Below, in pieces: positions 52,866 to 62,006 of a DNA stretch of 64,000 nucleotides. The stretch covers positions 84,454 through 148,453 of the forward strand of contig CAJTLX010000003.1 in assembly GCA_910577165.1 (NCBI GenBank), read 5' to 3'. The notes beneath the pieces were generated by a model. It saw only the letters and a program-made list of their open reading frames with translations, did no database searches and was not told the DNA's origin. The DNA comes from an uncultured Lachnospiraceae bacterium (GTDB lineage: Bacteria > Bacillota > Clostridia > Lachnospirales > Lachnospiraceae). Every line of letters begins with the position of its first letter. Position 1 is the first letter of the stretch. A program made the translations under genes and the position numbers.

Positions 52866-52928
52866 AAATATTTAAGTTCACGAACACCTCCGGCGTTTCC
52901 GGGGCGTGATAGCCAGCAAAGCTAACCA
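52866..52928. repeat. degenerate family B element
   Basis: ACACCTCCGGCG, then AGCCAGCAAAGCTAACC, resembling the core and the inner stem (AGTCAGCAAAGCTGACC, minus strand) of the element at 43286-43395. The outer stems are largely lost. Weak call. Confidence 0.4.
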
Positions 52929-52979
52929 GTCCCTTGTTGATAATTTTTTTGTTATGTCACGGGATAAAGGGAGGTTAAT

Positions 52980-53783
52980 TTACCTGAGGCTCTGCGCCTG
53001 ATACCCCTCTGAAATCACATCCAGCTCACGGTTAAATTTTTGAAGTAAATCCATATCTTCCATATTATAAATCCGGAAAAATTCATCCTGAATCTTTACC
53101 ACCTCACGCTTGTTTGCCACTTTGTAGAGATTTTGAATATTGTTTAGGATATCCGAGATAATATTCGCTTTTATCTGGAAAGAATTCTGCGCGTCCATAA
53201 TCTCATCCCGCACGGAGGACATCTCTTTATCTAAAATCACAATGGTTTCTGCGGAATTGTGTAGCCGCTCGCGCAGCCGTTCCGGCATATGTTCCTTATA
53301 TTTATACTGGAGGGAATGCTCCACTGTCGCCCAGAAGTCCATGGCAAGAGTTCGAATTTGAATCTCCACCGGGATCGTCTTTGGACCTTTAACTGTCTCC
53401 ACCGAATACCACACAATAATATGATAGCTGCGATACCCGCTGTCCTTTTGGTGGGAGATATAATCTTTTTCGCTCTTGATTTTCATATCGCGACGCTTTT
53501 TAATTAGCTGTGCCACCTTGTAAATATCCTCGACAAACTGGCAGATAATGCGAATCCCCGCGATATCCTCAATCTGCTTTTCAATATCGTCCACGGCAAT
53601 CCCTTTTTTCTGTGTCTTTTCCAAAATGCTTGAGATCGTCTTTACCCGCCCCGTCACCTGCTCAATCGGCGAATATTCTCCCGCCCTGCGGTACTCCCCG
53701 ATCATATGATTAAATTTTACCTTCAGCTCTTCCACTGCAAGAGTATACGGCTCTAAAATTTCTCTCCATAATTGAATTTGCAT
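52980..53783 (-). CDS. small alarmone synthetase (GTP pyrophosphokinase)
   Basis: 267 residues with only the RelA/SpoT synthetase domain: GRVKTISSILEKTQKKG, IAGIRIICQFVEDIYKV, DSGYRSYHIIVWY, and VEIQIRTLAMDFWATVEHSLQYKY. No HD hydrolase, TGS or ACT domain, so it is a RelQ/YjbM-type enzyme making (p)ppGpp from ATP and GTP or GDP. ATG 53783 fits the family start, with GGGG upstream. The C-terminal ~60 residues probably form the oligomerising helices. Confidence 0.9.
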   Translation of the reverse strand: MQIQLWREILEPYTLAVEELKVKFNHMIGEYRRAGEYSPIEQVTGRVKTISSILEKTQKKGIAVDDIEKQIEDIAGIRIICQFVEDIYKVAQLIKKRRDMKIKSEKDYISHQKDSGYRSYHIIVWYSVETVKGPKTIPVEIQIRTLAMDFWATVEHSLQYKYKEHMPERLRERLHNSAETIVILDKEMSSVRDEIMDAQNSFQIKANIISDILNNIQNLYKVANKREVVKIQDEFFRIYNMEDMDLLQKFNRELDVISEGYQAQSLR

Positions 53784-53894
53784 AAAAACCCCATTTCTGT
53801 GCACCTTCTCCTGCACATTTTAATTTCTTTTTCATTTATAATTAAATTATCACCAGAGATCACCGTTCCCCCAAACGGTCAAACCCTCTTTCCC

Positions 53895-55346
53895 TTATGG
53901 CTGTGTACCCGGTGTCGGCATTTTCTCTTCGTCAGAAACCTTCGGGAACAAAAATTCCTGCCACAGCGCGCGATTTTGTCCTAGATCTGCTACTAACGCC
54001 GCCTGACCGCGAATAATGCTGGTAGTATAACTTCCCTCCGCAGGGATTCGATAAGAAGAAAAGATGGCGGCGGGCATAGCTAAAAATAAGTTTAGGTATT
54101 CGCTGCAATCCTTTCCTGTAATATCCGTGGTCAACATCTTAAACCCTTCTGTTAAAACACGGGAAAGTTCCGTTATACTCCGGCTGCGGTTCTGCTCATA
54201 AAGTGCCATAATTAGACGCTTACAGCGCGCAGTGCGCCCGATATCATTGTATTCGTTCTGCGCTGTTCCGACATGACGGATGCGGCAGTAGCCAAGTGCC
54301 TGATCGCCGTTTAAATGATTTTCCCCATTTACCATCACCCGGTTTTCTGGCTGTGAAATATAATTTGTCTTATTCAGATAGTCCGCCTCTTTTGCGGTAA
54401 GATCTATTGTTACACCGCCGACCGCATCAATAAAGGAGCGAAATTTCTCATAGGAAAATAATAGATACCCGTCCGGGCGAATGCCAAGACTTCGTTCAAC
54501 TGTATCGTAAACTAAACCTATTCCACCTCTGGCATAGGCAAAACAAATTTTGTCCTCCCCCCTCCCCGGCATGGAAACAAAGAGGTCGCGCAAAATGGTA
54601 GTTAACTTTATTTCACCGGAACTTGCATTTATTGTTACCATTAAAATCAAATCGGAACAAGCCTCCTTATCCTCCCCGGCTTCGTCCATTCCAAGCACCA
54701 GAAAATGATGGAGAATCTCTTGTTTTTCCGGCTCTTTCGGCGGATCGGTAGGCGATGGCTCAGGAGGTGTGGTAAGATTGGGGGGTGACTCTTCCCCCGG
54801 AACGTTTTCAGCAAAAGAAGGCAAAAGGAATTGGATTCCCTTTGCCACTTTCCCACTTTCCTCTGGCATATATGTGGTATGATCTGCAAATAATCGGCCA
54901 ATGCCGTGCGAGATAAGAAAATTTCTTCCAGGCTCCGAGAGAAAAAGGATAAAAAGCCCTGCCACAAACACCCCCGCAGTAATCAGAGTTGGCATAAGCC
55001 ATGCTGGCTTTTTTTGCACGGTTTCCCTCTGTTTTAATTCCTCCAAAACCTCGTATTCCATGCCGACCTGAGAGGCAAGCTGATTGCTGATATTTTCAAT
55101 GACATCATCACCGACTTCTTTTTCCATGGGTACTTCGTCCACATAGATACTGCTCGTGTCAATCTGCGGGAGAGTTTCTTCCTCCACATCCTCCCCGATC
55201 GTCAGGATGGACGTATTTTGATCCCCCGTATCAATATCGATCGCTTCATTTTCATACGCCGAGGACGCTAACACCTTTTCCAGATTTTTTAAGAATCCTT
55301 CATCCCTCGTCGGATCAAAATCATCCGGATATTCATTTTTCTCCAT
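53895..55346 (-). CDS. LytR-CpsA-Psr family cell wall ligase
   Basis: 483 residues. A cytoplasmic acidic region (~1-115), a membrane helix (WLMPTLITAGVFVAGLFILFL), a Pro/Ser/Thr linker and an extracellular LCP domain: FLVLGMDEAGED, LTTILRDLFVSMPG, AYARGGIGLVYDTVERSLGI, DQALGYCRIRHVGT. LCP proteins move lipid-linked glycopolymers onto peptidoglycan. A second LCP gene lies 22 bp upstream, so the two form an operon; they differ in linker and N-terminus. Confidence 0.9.
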   Translation of the reverse strand: MEKNEYPDDFDPTRDEGFLKNLEKVLASSAYENEAIDIDTGDQNTSILTIGEDVEEETLPQIDTSSIYVDEVPMEKEVGDDVIENISNQLASQVGMEYEVLEELKQRETVQKKPAWLMPTLITAGVFVAGLFILFLSEPGRNFLISHGIGRLFADHTTYMPEESGKVAKGIQFLLPSFAENVPGEESPPNLTTPPEPSPTDPPKEPEKQEILHHFLVLGMDEAGEDKEACSDLILMVTINASSGEIKLTTILRDLFVSMPGRGEDKICFAYARGGIGLVYDTVERSLGIRPDGYLLFSYEKFRSFIDAVGGVTIDLTAKEADYLNKTNYISQPENRVMVNGENHLNGDQALGYCRIRHVGTAQNEYNDIGRTARCKRLIMALYEQNRSRSITELSRVLTEGFKMLTTDITGKDCSEYLNLFLAMPAAIFSSYRIPAEGSYTTSIIRGQAALVADLGQNRALWQEFLFPKVSDEEKMPTPGTQP

Positions 55347-55368
55347 AATTGCTCCTCCGCTAATTGAT

Positions 55369-56907
55369 TTAGTGCTTCAGGGCATCATAATTTCGTTTTG
55401 CCTCCTCCGGCGTATCCGCATACAAGTTTTCATACAGGTACACAATATTTGCCTCAATATCATCGATAACCAGACCATACGTAATCCCATTATGTCCCTT
55501 CTTGCCCGAATCGTAGAAAGTATCATTGAGTGGAAGGCGGTAGGATTCCATCTGGGAGATCCCATCTTCTACAAACATGGTCAGGAGTTCTCGGATCTGT
55601 TCCTCTTTTAAATTTGTTGTAATCTTGGCAAGGCAGCTTTGAGTTACCGGAATTAAATTTATAATATTCTGCGACTTATATTTCTGGAAGATCGCCTGCA
55701 GCACACGGCGCTGACGCAGAGTGCGCCCGTAATCGTTCGCCGCGCCGCCAAGCGTCTCCACCTTGCGGATGCGGCAGTAGCCCGCCACCTGGTTGCCATT
55801 CATATGATTTACCCCGGCCTTTAACTTGCGGTTTCTCGGATCGGTAATATAATTGGTCGTATTTAAATAATTGGCTTCCTTGGAACCAAGCTCGATGGAA
55901 ACCCCGCCAAGGATATCCACAACATCCTCAAAAGCGGCAAGTTTGACATAGGCATAGCCCATCAGATCGATCTTAAAATAATTCTCAATCGTATGCATCA
56001 AAAGTTCAGGACCTTGTTTGTTCCGATTTCCGACCGCGTAGATGGAATTGATCTTTCTGCCGATCCCATCATCTAACTCCACATACATATCGCGCAAAAT
56101 CGATGTGATATTCACCGTCTTATTCTTGGTGTTGAGCGTGGCAATCATAATCGTATCCGTATTTAAACTGCCGGAATGCACGCTGTCCATATCCCCCTGA
56201 TCAATCCCGAAAATCAAAATATTCTTGACATAATCTTCCTTGCGGATCTCCTCCGCATCCTCCGGAACAGGAGTTACGGTCGCACCTGGAATAATAGTCG
56301 TACCGTCACTACCATCCACTTTATTAAGTACGATCGGCTGAATGGCAGTTACCACCTCTCCGAATTCCTTATCCTGTACACTTCCATAAATAAATTTTGC
56401 AGCAAAATTAATCACAATCTGCCGCCCCGGTTTTGTGCAGATCAAAAACACCACAGTAAGCACTAAAAGCAGCACCACGCAGCTAAGCGTTACAAAAATT
56501 TTTTTAATCTTCCCCATTTTCTTTTCCTCAGTTGCCTCCTTAAAGGCTCCTTTTGTTGTATTTGGTATTCCATCCAGTTCTTCCGCCACCTGGCGCATCA
56601 GCGATTCATTTAAGGAAGCGAAGAGTTCCTCTTCCTCCTCCTCCTCAAAAACACCGCCAGTATCCACACGAAAATTATCCAGCTCCCCCTCCACGTCTAA
56701 ATTTTCGTCCTCCGCATCCCCGAACTGATCATATTCGTAGAGAAAACCCATCGAGGGAAAAACGCGCTCGTTCGGAATATCCCGGTATTTTGAAAAATCC
56801 TCTTCCTCTCCAAACGCAGAGTCTTCTTGTTTTTGTGTGAATACTTCCCCATAGGGGAAATCTTCTTCCCATCGAATGGCACCTTTCTTCTTTTCTTCTT
56901 CCTGCAT
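55369..56907 (-). CDS. LytR-CpsA-Psr family cell wall ligase
   Basis: About 512 residues. Long acidic cytoplasmic part (~1-135), helix IFVTLSCVVLLLVLTVVFLI, then LCP domain: ILIFGIDQGDMD, TSILRDMYVELDDG, INSIYAVGNRNKQGPELLM, NQVAGYCRIRKVET and YGRTLRQRRVL. The Arg and Asp residues needed for pyrophosphate binding are present. ATG 56907 has GGAGG five bases ahead; ATG 56937 does not. Upstream partner of the second LCP gene. Confidence 0.9.
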   Translation of the reverse strand: MQEEEKKKGAIRWEEDFPYGEVFTQKQEDSAFGEEEDFSKYRDIPNERVFPSMGFLYEYDQFGDAEDENLDVEGELDNFRVDTGGVFEEEEEEELFASLNESLMRQVAEELDGIPNTTKGAFKEATEEKKMGKIKKIFVTLSCVVLLLVLTVVFLICTKPGRQIVINFAAKFIYGSVQDKEFGEVVTAIQPIVLNKVDGSDGTTIIPGATVTPVPEDAEEIRKEDYVKNILIFGIDQGDMDSVHSGSLNTDTIMIATLNTKNKTVNITSILRDMYVELDDGIGRKINSIYAVGNRNKQGPELLMHTIENYFKIDLMGYAYVKLAAFEDVVDILGGVSIELGSKEANYLNTTNYITDPRNRKLKAGVNHMNGNQVAGYCRIRKVETLGGAANDYGRTLRQRRVLQAIFQKYKSQNIINLIPVTQSCLAKITTNLKEEQIRELLTMFVEDGISQMESYRLPLNDTFYDSGKKGHNGITYGLVIDDIEANIVYLYENLYADTPEEAKRNYDALKH

Positions 56908-57027
56908 CTTCTCCTCCCAAAACCGCAGTTTTTTCATTTATTCTGCCTGAAATGACAATCTTTCTATCCCTTATTGATGATATCACAAACAATGGGCGAA
57001 GTAAAAGAATTTTTTATTAAGTTTTTA

Positions 57028-58467
57028 TTACAGGGCAGCTAAGAGTTGTTCAAGGAACTTATAGACGCGTAGGGAGGATGAGAGAGAGAGCCGTTCTTTT
57101 GGCGTGTGAATATCTCTCATATCCGGACCGATGGAAATCATATCCATATCCGGTATTTTTTCGCAGATCAGCCCGCACTCAAGCCCTGCATGGATCGCCT
57201 GAACTTTAGGCTCCCCGTTGTAAAACTGCCGAAATACCTCAGTAAATTTCTCGCGAAGCACGGAATCCTTCCGGTACTCCCACGCCGGATAATCAGAATC
57301 CGCGGTGCATCTCCCCCCGACAAAGTCAAACAGTTCTTCCAGTTTATCGCGCAAAAAATATTTGTAAGTTCCAACAGAACTGCGCACGGAAAAATGAAAT
57401 ACCGCCTCCGCCTTATCCATGCGTAAAATACCAAGATTAAGGGAACTTTCCACTAAGCCTTCGATCTCATGGCTCATTTTTTGCACGCCGTCCGGTGCCT
57501 GCAAAAGTAAAAATAAGAATTTTCGGGTGCTTTCCTCTGTAAGTACAAAATAGGAATCCTCCAAAGAATTTGAGAGGGTAAGATCCATTCCTGGCTCGCT
57601 ATTTCCCAATTCCTTTTTATATTTTCCAAAAACTTCCTGCATCCGGCAGCAAACTCGCGCTTCCCGCTCTCTTGGCACAACGAGTTCTGCCTGCGCCCAA
57701 ACCGGGATCGCATTGTCCTTCTCTCCGCCTGCCATCATAAAAATCGAAAACTCTTCTTCCTTCTTTAGTTCAAAAAGCAGTCTGGCCATCAGATAGATCG
57801 CGTTTGTGCGGTATTTGTGAATCTCCGCGCCTGAATGTCCTCCCATAAGACCAGAAAGTTTTACAGTGAGCATACTTCCCCTTTTTGCCGTTCTCTCAAG
57901 AGGTAGCATTCCTGTTGCCCTAAGTCCTCCCGCACATGAAACGAGTACCACACCCTCATCCTCCGAGTCCACATTGATCATAAAACGCCCGGAAATCTGT
58001 GATGCGTCAAGTCCCTTCGCGCCGTACATCCCCGTTTCCTCATCCGTCGTAATCACTACTTCCAACGCTGGGTGCGGGATGGTATTATCCGCAAGTAGTG
58101 CCATCCCGTAGGCTATAGCAATGCCATCATCCCCGCCAAGTGTCGTCCCCCTCGCGCCAAGCATATCCCCGTCCACAAAGAGCGAGAGTGGCTCCTCCTT
58201 AAAATTATGTGGGACCCCTTCCTCGGCCACACACACCATATCCATATGTCCCTGAATTACCACGCCGGTATGTCCTTTATATCCGGGTGTTGCAGGCTTT
58301 TTTATTATCACATTTTTTAGTGCGTCCTGCACATAGGAAAGCCCCCGTTCCCTCGCAAAATTCACCAGATAATCGCTGATCCTATCGTTGAATCCCGAAC
58401 CTCTTGGAATTTGGGAAATTTTGTAAAAATAATCAAGCACATTTTTATAATCTATTTTTTCAAACAT
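57028..58467 (-). CDS. pepD: beta-Ala-His dipeptidase / aminoacyl-histidine dipeptidase (M20)
   Basis: 479 residues, typical PepD length. Metal residues in VIQGHMDMVC, TLGGDDGIAIA, the Glu pair in VITTDEETGMYGAKGL, and AIHAGLECGLI near the end; the lid domain lies between. It cleaves Xaa-His dipeptides in the cytoplasm. A family A array lies between it and the preceding DUF711 gene. Confidence 0.9.
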   Translation of the reverse strand: MFEKIDYKNVLDYFYKISQIPRGSGFNDRISDYLVNFARERGLSYVQDALKNVIIKKPATPGYKGHTGVVIQGHMDMVCVAEEGVPHNFKEEPLSLFVDGDMLGARGTTLGGDDGIAIAYGMALLADNTIPHPALEVVITTDEETGMYGAKGLDASQISGRFMINVDSEDEGVVLVSCAGGLRATGMLPLERTAKRGSMLTVKLSGLMGGHSGAEIHKYRTNAIYLMARLLFELKKEEEFSIFMMAGGEKDNAIPVWAQAELVVPREREARVCCRMQEVFGKYKKELGNSEPGMDLTLSNSLEDSYFVLTEESTRKFLFLLLQAPDGVQKMSHEIEGLVESSLNLGILRMDKAEAVFHFSVRSSVGTYKYFLRDKLEELFDFVGGRCTADSDYPAWEYRKDSVLREKFTEVFRQFYNGEPKVQAIHAGLECGLICEKIPDMDMISIGPDMRDIHTPKERLSLSSSLRVYKFLEQLLAAL

Positions 58468-58483
58468 ACTCTCCTCCTATTTT

Positions 58484-58808
58484 GAATTCCGCATCCGTCC
58501 TGCGCAGCACCCTTACCGTGGAAGGAAATTTCTTCGCTTTGCTACGCAATTTCCTTCCGGTACTGCTCCGGACTCCTGCTATTTTGAGTTCCGCATCCGT
58601 CCTGCGCAGCACTCTTACCGTGGAAGGAAATTTCTTCGCTTTGCTACGCAATTTCCTTCCGGTACTGCTCCGGACTCCTGCTGTTTTTGAGTTCTTATTT
58701 TTAGTTCCGCATCCGTCCTTCTCGCGCACGTTGCCCAGGGAGAATTTCTGTTCGCTTCGCGCCCATAAATTCCTTCCGGCACTGTTCCAAAATTCTGCTG
58801 TTTTTTAG
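58484..58808. repeat. three family A hairpin repeats in tandem
   Basis: Units begin at 58484, 58586 and 58703. The first two share perfect inner stem GGAAGGAAATT/AATTTCCTTCC around CGCTTTGCTAC; the third is degenerate (GTTCGCTTCGCGCCC loop, GGCACTG arm). The stem differs from the 29.5 kb copies by paired changes. The array fills the gap between the DUF711 stop and pepD; no other gene is there. Confidence 0.88.
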
Positions 58809-60169
58809 TTTTTAAATGAGTGTATCGGTGCAGGAATCCGCCCGCCACGAGAAATAAATGCCTCGCAGGAAAAAGCGTTGACTGGCATAACGGGCGCGTA
58901 GCCGAGCAAGCCGCCAAATTCTACAATATCTCCCACGCGCTTTCCAATCACTGGAATAATGCGCACTGCGGTGGTTTTCTGATTGATCATCCCTATCGCC
59001 ATCTCATCCGCGATAAGTCCTGCGATGGAAGAATCCGAAATATCGCCGGGGATCGCAATCATATCAAGCCCCACAGAGCAGACGCAGGTCATTGCCTCAA
59101 GTTTCTCTATCGTAAGACAATTTGCCTGTACTGCGTCGATCATCCCCTGATCCTCGCTGACCGGGATAAACGCACCGCTAAGTCCCCCGACATAGGAGGA
59201 GGCCATCACTCCGCCCTTTTTCACCTGGTCATTTAGAAGGGCAAGTGCCGCCGTGGTGCCTGGCGCACCCGGATACTCAAGCCCGATCTCCTGCAAGATC
59301 TCGGCCACGCTGTCGCCCACCGCAGGAGTTGGCGCAAGCGATAAATCCACAATCCCAAAAGGAATGCCAAGACGCTTTGACGCTTCTTTTGCCACCAGCT
59401 GCCCCACACGCGTAATCTTAAATGCCGTTTTCTTGATTGTCTCACACAGCGTTTCAAAATCCGCGCCGCGCACACTCTCAAGAGCCTTTTTCACCACGCC
59501 CGGACCGCTGACCCCGACATTGATCACTGCGTCCGCTTCTGTCACGCCATGAAACGCCCCTGCCATAAACGGATTGTCATCCGGCGCATTGCAAAAAATC
59601 ACAAGTTTTGCACAGCCCAAGGAATCATTTTCCTTTGTGTACTCCGCTGTCTTTTTTACAATTTTTCCCAAAATCCGCACCGCATCCATATTGATGCCCG
59701 TCTTTGTCGACCCGACATTAAATGAGCTGCACACGCGATCCGTCGTGGCAAGTGCCTGCGGTACCGACTCTATCAAAAGTTTATCCGCCGCCGTCATCCC
59801 CTTGCATACTAAGGCACTGTAACCGCCGATAAAATTTACATTCACCGCCTTGGCCGCAGCGTCAAGAGTCTTTGCAATCTCCACAAAATCCCCGGCTGAT
59901 TTGCACGCGGCACTGCCAATCAGCGCGATCGGTGTAACGGAAATTCGCTTGTTAACCACCGGAATCCCGAACTCCTTCTCGATTGCCTGACCCGTGGAAA
60001 CAAGTTCTCTCGCGGTGTGCGTGATCTTATCGTAAATCTTTTGGCATAATGCCTTTAAGTCACTCTCGATACAGTCGAGCAGGCTGATGCCAAGCGTGAT
60101 TGTGCGCACATCCAGATTTTCTTTCTCAATCATCGTGTTGGTTTCCATAACCTCGGTAAAATTTATCAT
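58805..60169 (-). CDS. DUF711/UPF0210 (PFL family) protein
   Basis: 454 residues, matching the family length. It opens VRTITLGISLLDCIESD and carries conserved GSAACKSAGDFVEIA, CSSFNVGSTKTGINMDAV and YPGAPGTTAALALLNDQVKKGG. The fold is related to pyruvate formate-lyase, but no glycyl radical motif is present, and the function is unestablished. It pairs with the ACT-domain gene just upstream, a conserved two-gene arrangement. Confidence 0.92.
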   Translation of the reverse strand: MINFTEVMETNTMIEKENLDVRTITLGISLLDCIESDLKALCQKIYDKITHTARELVSTGQAIEKEFGIPVVNKRISVTPIALIGSAACKSAGDFVEIAKTLDAAAKAVNVNFIGGYSALVCKGMTAADKLLIESVPQALATTDRVCSSFNVGSTKTGINMDAVRILGKIVKKTAEYTKENDSLGCAKLVIFCNAPDDNPFMAGAFHGVTEADAVINVGVSGPGVVKKALESVRGADFETLCETIKKTAFKITRVGQLVAKEASKRLGIPFGIVDLSLAPTPAVGDSVAEILQEIGLEYPGAPGTTAALALLNDQVKKGGVMASSYVGGLSGAFIPVSEDQGMIDAVQANCLTIEKLEAMTCVCSVGLDMIAIPGDISDSSIAGLIADEMAIGMINQKTTAVRIIPVIGKRVGDIVEFGGLLGYAPVMPVNAFSCEAFISRGGRIPAPIHSFKN

Positions 60170-60229
60170 AAAAATTTCCTAGTCCTTTCTCCATTTGCCC
60201 TTCACCATCTAAAAACCGCCGCCAGGTGA

Positions 60230-60502
60230 TCAGATGCGATGCATCATATCAAAAATATCTTCCCGCTGCGCTTTGATAATCACACCGATCTCTTTTCCGA
60301 GTACTTCCAACTCTCCACTGATCTCGCCAAACTCTTTCTTTGCATTGTTTGTATCCACAATCATCATCATATTAAAATATCCGGACACGATCGTCTGCGA
60401 AATATCCAGGATATTCACATCATTCTCTGCCAGATATGTACATACCTTTGCAATAATACCCACCTGGTCTTTTCCTACCACAGTAATAATTGTTTTATTC
60501 AT
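60230..60502 (-). CDS. ACT domain protein (UPF0237)
   Basis: A 90-residue single ACT domain: TIITVVGKDQVGIIAKVCTYLA, then NILDISQTIVSGYFNMMMIVD. ACT domains bind amino acids; this family probably senses one and modulates the adjacent DUF711 protein, which it precedes by 60 bp. The ligand is unknown. Confidence 0.92.
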   Translation of the reverse strand: MNKTIITVVGKDQVGIIAKVCTYLAENDVNILDISQTIVSGYFNMMMIVDTNNAKKEFGEISGELEVLGKEIGVIIKAQREDIFDMMHRI

Positions 60503-60564
60503 AAACTGCTTTCCTTTCCTGTACCGATTTCTAAAACAACCTTATTTTGGTGATCTATTTATCT

Positions 60565-61359
60565 TTATAGAGATAATATCTCCGACGGTCGCTCCCTGTT
60601 TGCCACCGAGATCTCCGGGGGCGGCGCATCATATTTCCATGTGCTTAGTATTTTCTGGTGCATGGTTTCGTATGCCAATTCCGGATAATTATTTTCGCGG
60701 CTCAAATGTCCAAGTACAATATATTTTAATTTTTCATGCAAAAGTTCCCCTGCAAGCTCTGCGGCCGCCTCGTTCGAGAGGTGTCCATGCGTTCCCAAAA
60801 TACGCTGTTTTAATACGTAGGGATATCCCCCGACAAGCAGCATATTCTCATCGTGGTTGGACTCAAGATACAGGATTCCGCAGTCTTTTAGGGCATCCTT
60901 TGTGTAGCTGGTAAAACAGCCAAGATCGGTTGCTATTCCAATTTTTTCCATTCCTCCGCGAAAGGTATAGCCCACTGGACAGATCGCATCGTGCGCGACG
61001 CGAAACGGATATACTCGCATATCGCCAAATACAAGCTCTCTATCATGGATCACCCGGCAAATCTCGCCAAGAAAAAGCTCCCGTGGTCTTTTGGCATTAA
61101 AATATGCATCCAATGTATGTTCGGTCGCATAGACAGGAACATGATATTTCTTTCCAAATGTCCATAGTCCCTGCACATGATCACTATGTTCATGTGTAAT
61201 AAAAATCGCACTTAAATCTCCCGGTAAAACCGAAACCTTCTTTAGTCCCTCTAAGATCCGTTTCGCGCTGATCCCCGCATCCACAAGGATATGTGTATTT
61301 TTTTCTCCGACATAAATACAGTTTCCACTGCTGCCGCTGGCAATACTACACAAACGCAT
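60565..61359 (-). CDS. WalJ/YycJ-like MBL-fold hydrolase
   Basis: About 264 residues. Starts MRLCSIASGSSGNCIYVGE as in the YycJ/WalJ group, with metal motif ITHEHSDHVQGL, later VESNHDEN-like YLESNHDENML and GTHGHLSNEAAAEL. WalJ proteins are thought to be 5'-3' DNA exonucleases linked to replication repair. Here it follows rpoZ instead of a WalKR system. ATG 61359 matches the family start. Confidence 0.87.
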   Translation of the reverse strand: MRLCSIASGSSGNCIYVGEKNTHILVDAGISAKRILEGLKKVSVLPGDLSAIFITHEHSDHVQGLWTFGKKYHVPVYATEHTLDAYFNAKRPRELFLGEICRVIHDRELVFGDMRVYPFRVAHDAICPVGYTFRGGMEKIGIATDLGCFTSYTKDALKDCGILYLESNHDENMLLVGGYPYVLKQRILGTHGHLSNEAAAELAGELLHEKLKYIVLGHLSRENNYPELAYETMHQKILSTWKYDAPPPEISVANRERPSEILSL

Positions 61360-61421
61360 ATTTTCTTTCTCTCCACTTCTTACGCAGAAAAAAGGGCGGT
61401 AAAAACCGTCCCTTTCCACGA

Positions 61422-61661
61422 TCAATTTTCTTTCTCTTCGGAAATAATCTTTACTTTTGACTGGTAAAGTTCATCGACGGCAATCGAAAGTGCCTTGTTG
61501 CAAGTCGGCGTTACAAGCGGATCCGCCCCGTCAATCAACTGCCTCGCGCGTTTTGCGGTTGCAAGAACAATAGAATAGCGGCTGTTTACCACCGGCTCCT
61601 CCCCCTGTTCTACTTCACTATTCACTACCTGCATTAAATCAGTATAGGATGGATGTAACAT
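61422..61661 (-). CDS. rpoZ: DNA-directed RNA polymerase omega subunit
   Basis: 79 residues with SRYSIVLATAKRARQLIDG, the omega signature that clamps beta-prime, and KALSIAVDELYQSKVKI. AAGGAGAAG precedes the ATG. It follows remA by 56 bp; the usual gmk gene between them is missing. Confidence 0.9.
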   Translation of the reverse strand: MLHPSYTDLMQVVNSEVEQGEEPVVNSRYSIVLATAKRARQLIDGADPLVTPTCNKALSIAVDELYQSKVKIISEEKEN

Positions 61662-61717
61662 AATTTACTTCTCCTTTCAAGCTGTTTTATCTCCTGCGAC
61701 AGAAAGAAATCGACGGT

Positions 61718-61996
61718 TTATGTTGAATCTTCCGCGCCTTCCTCCCGCTCCGCAAGAAATTTTGCGTTCACTCTGCCGGCGATCGTCTCCGGCAAAAGTG
61801 CCGAGAGTACGATCTTTCCATTATCAGAAACAATAACCGACTTGCATTTTCTGCCGCAGGTCGCATCCACATAGGTTTCATGATCTTTTGCAACCGCCAC
61901 CATGCGCTTGATTGGTGCGGCCTCCGGTCGCACCACGGCAAGTATTTTATCCGCGTTCACCACGTTTCCGTAACCGATGTTAATCATCCTGCTCAT
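61718..61996 (-). CDS. remA: RemA-like extracellular matrix regulator (DUF370)
   Basis: 92 residues opening MSRMINIGYGNVVNADKILAV and continuing PIKRMVAVAKDH and SVIVSDNGKIVLSALLPETI, the DUF370/RemA family. RemA oligomers bind DNA to activate biofilm and other genes in Bacillus. ATG 61996 has AGGGGAGT upstream. It starts 10 bp after yicC. The acidic C-terminal tail is slightly longer than in Bacillus. Confidence 0.93.
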   Translation of the reverse strand: MSRMINIGYGNVVNADKILAVVRPEAAPIKRMVAVAKDHETYVDATCGRKCKSVIVSDNGKIVLSALLPETIAGRVNAKFLAEREEGAEDST

Positions 61997-62006
61997 GGAA
62001 ACTCCC

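Noticed and set aside
58404..58808. Open frames across the second repeat array
   Set aside because: Same artefact: a repeat period divisible by three keeps the frame open.
58805..60169. Pyruvate formate-lyase
   Set aside because: Fold-level relation only; the glycyl radical motif and active-site Cys pair are missing, and DUF711 is the proper family.
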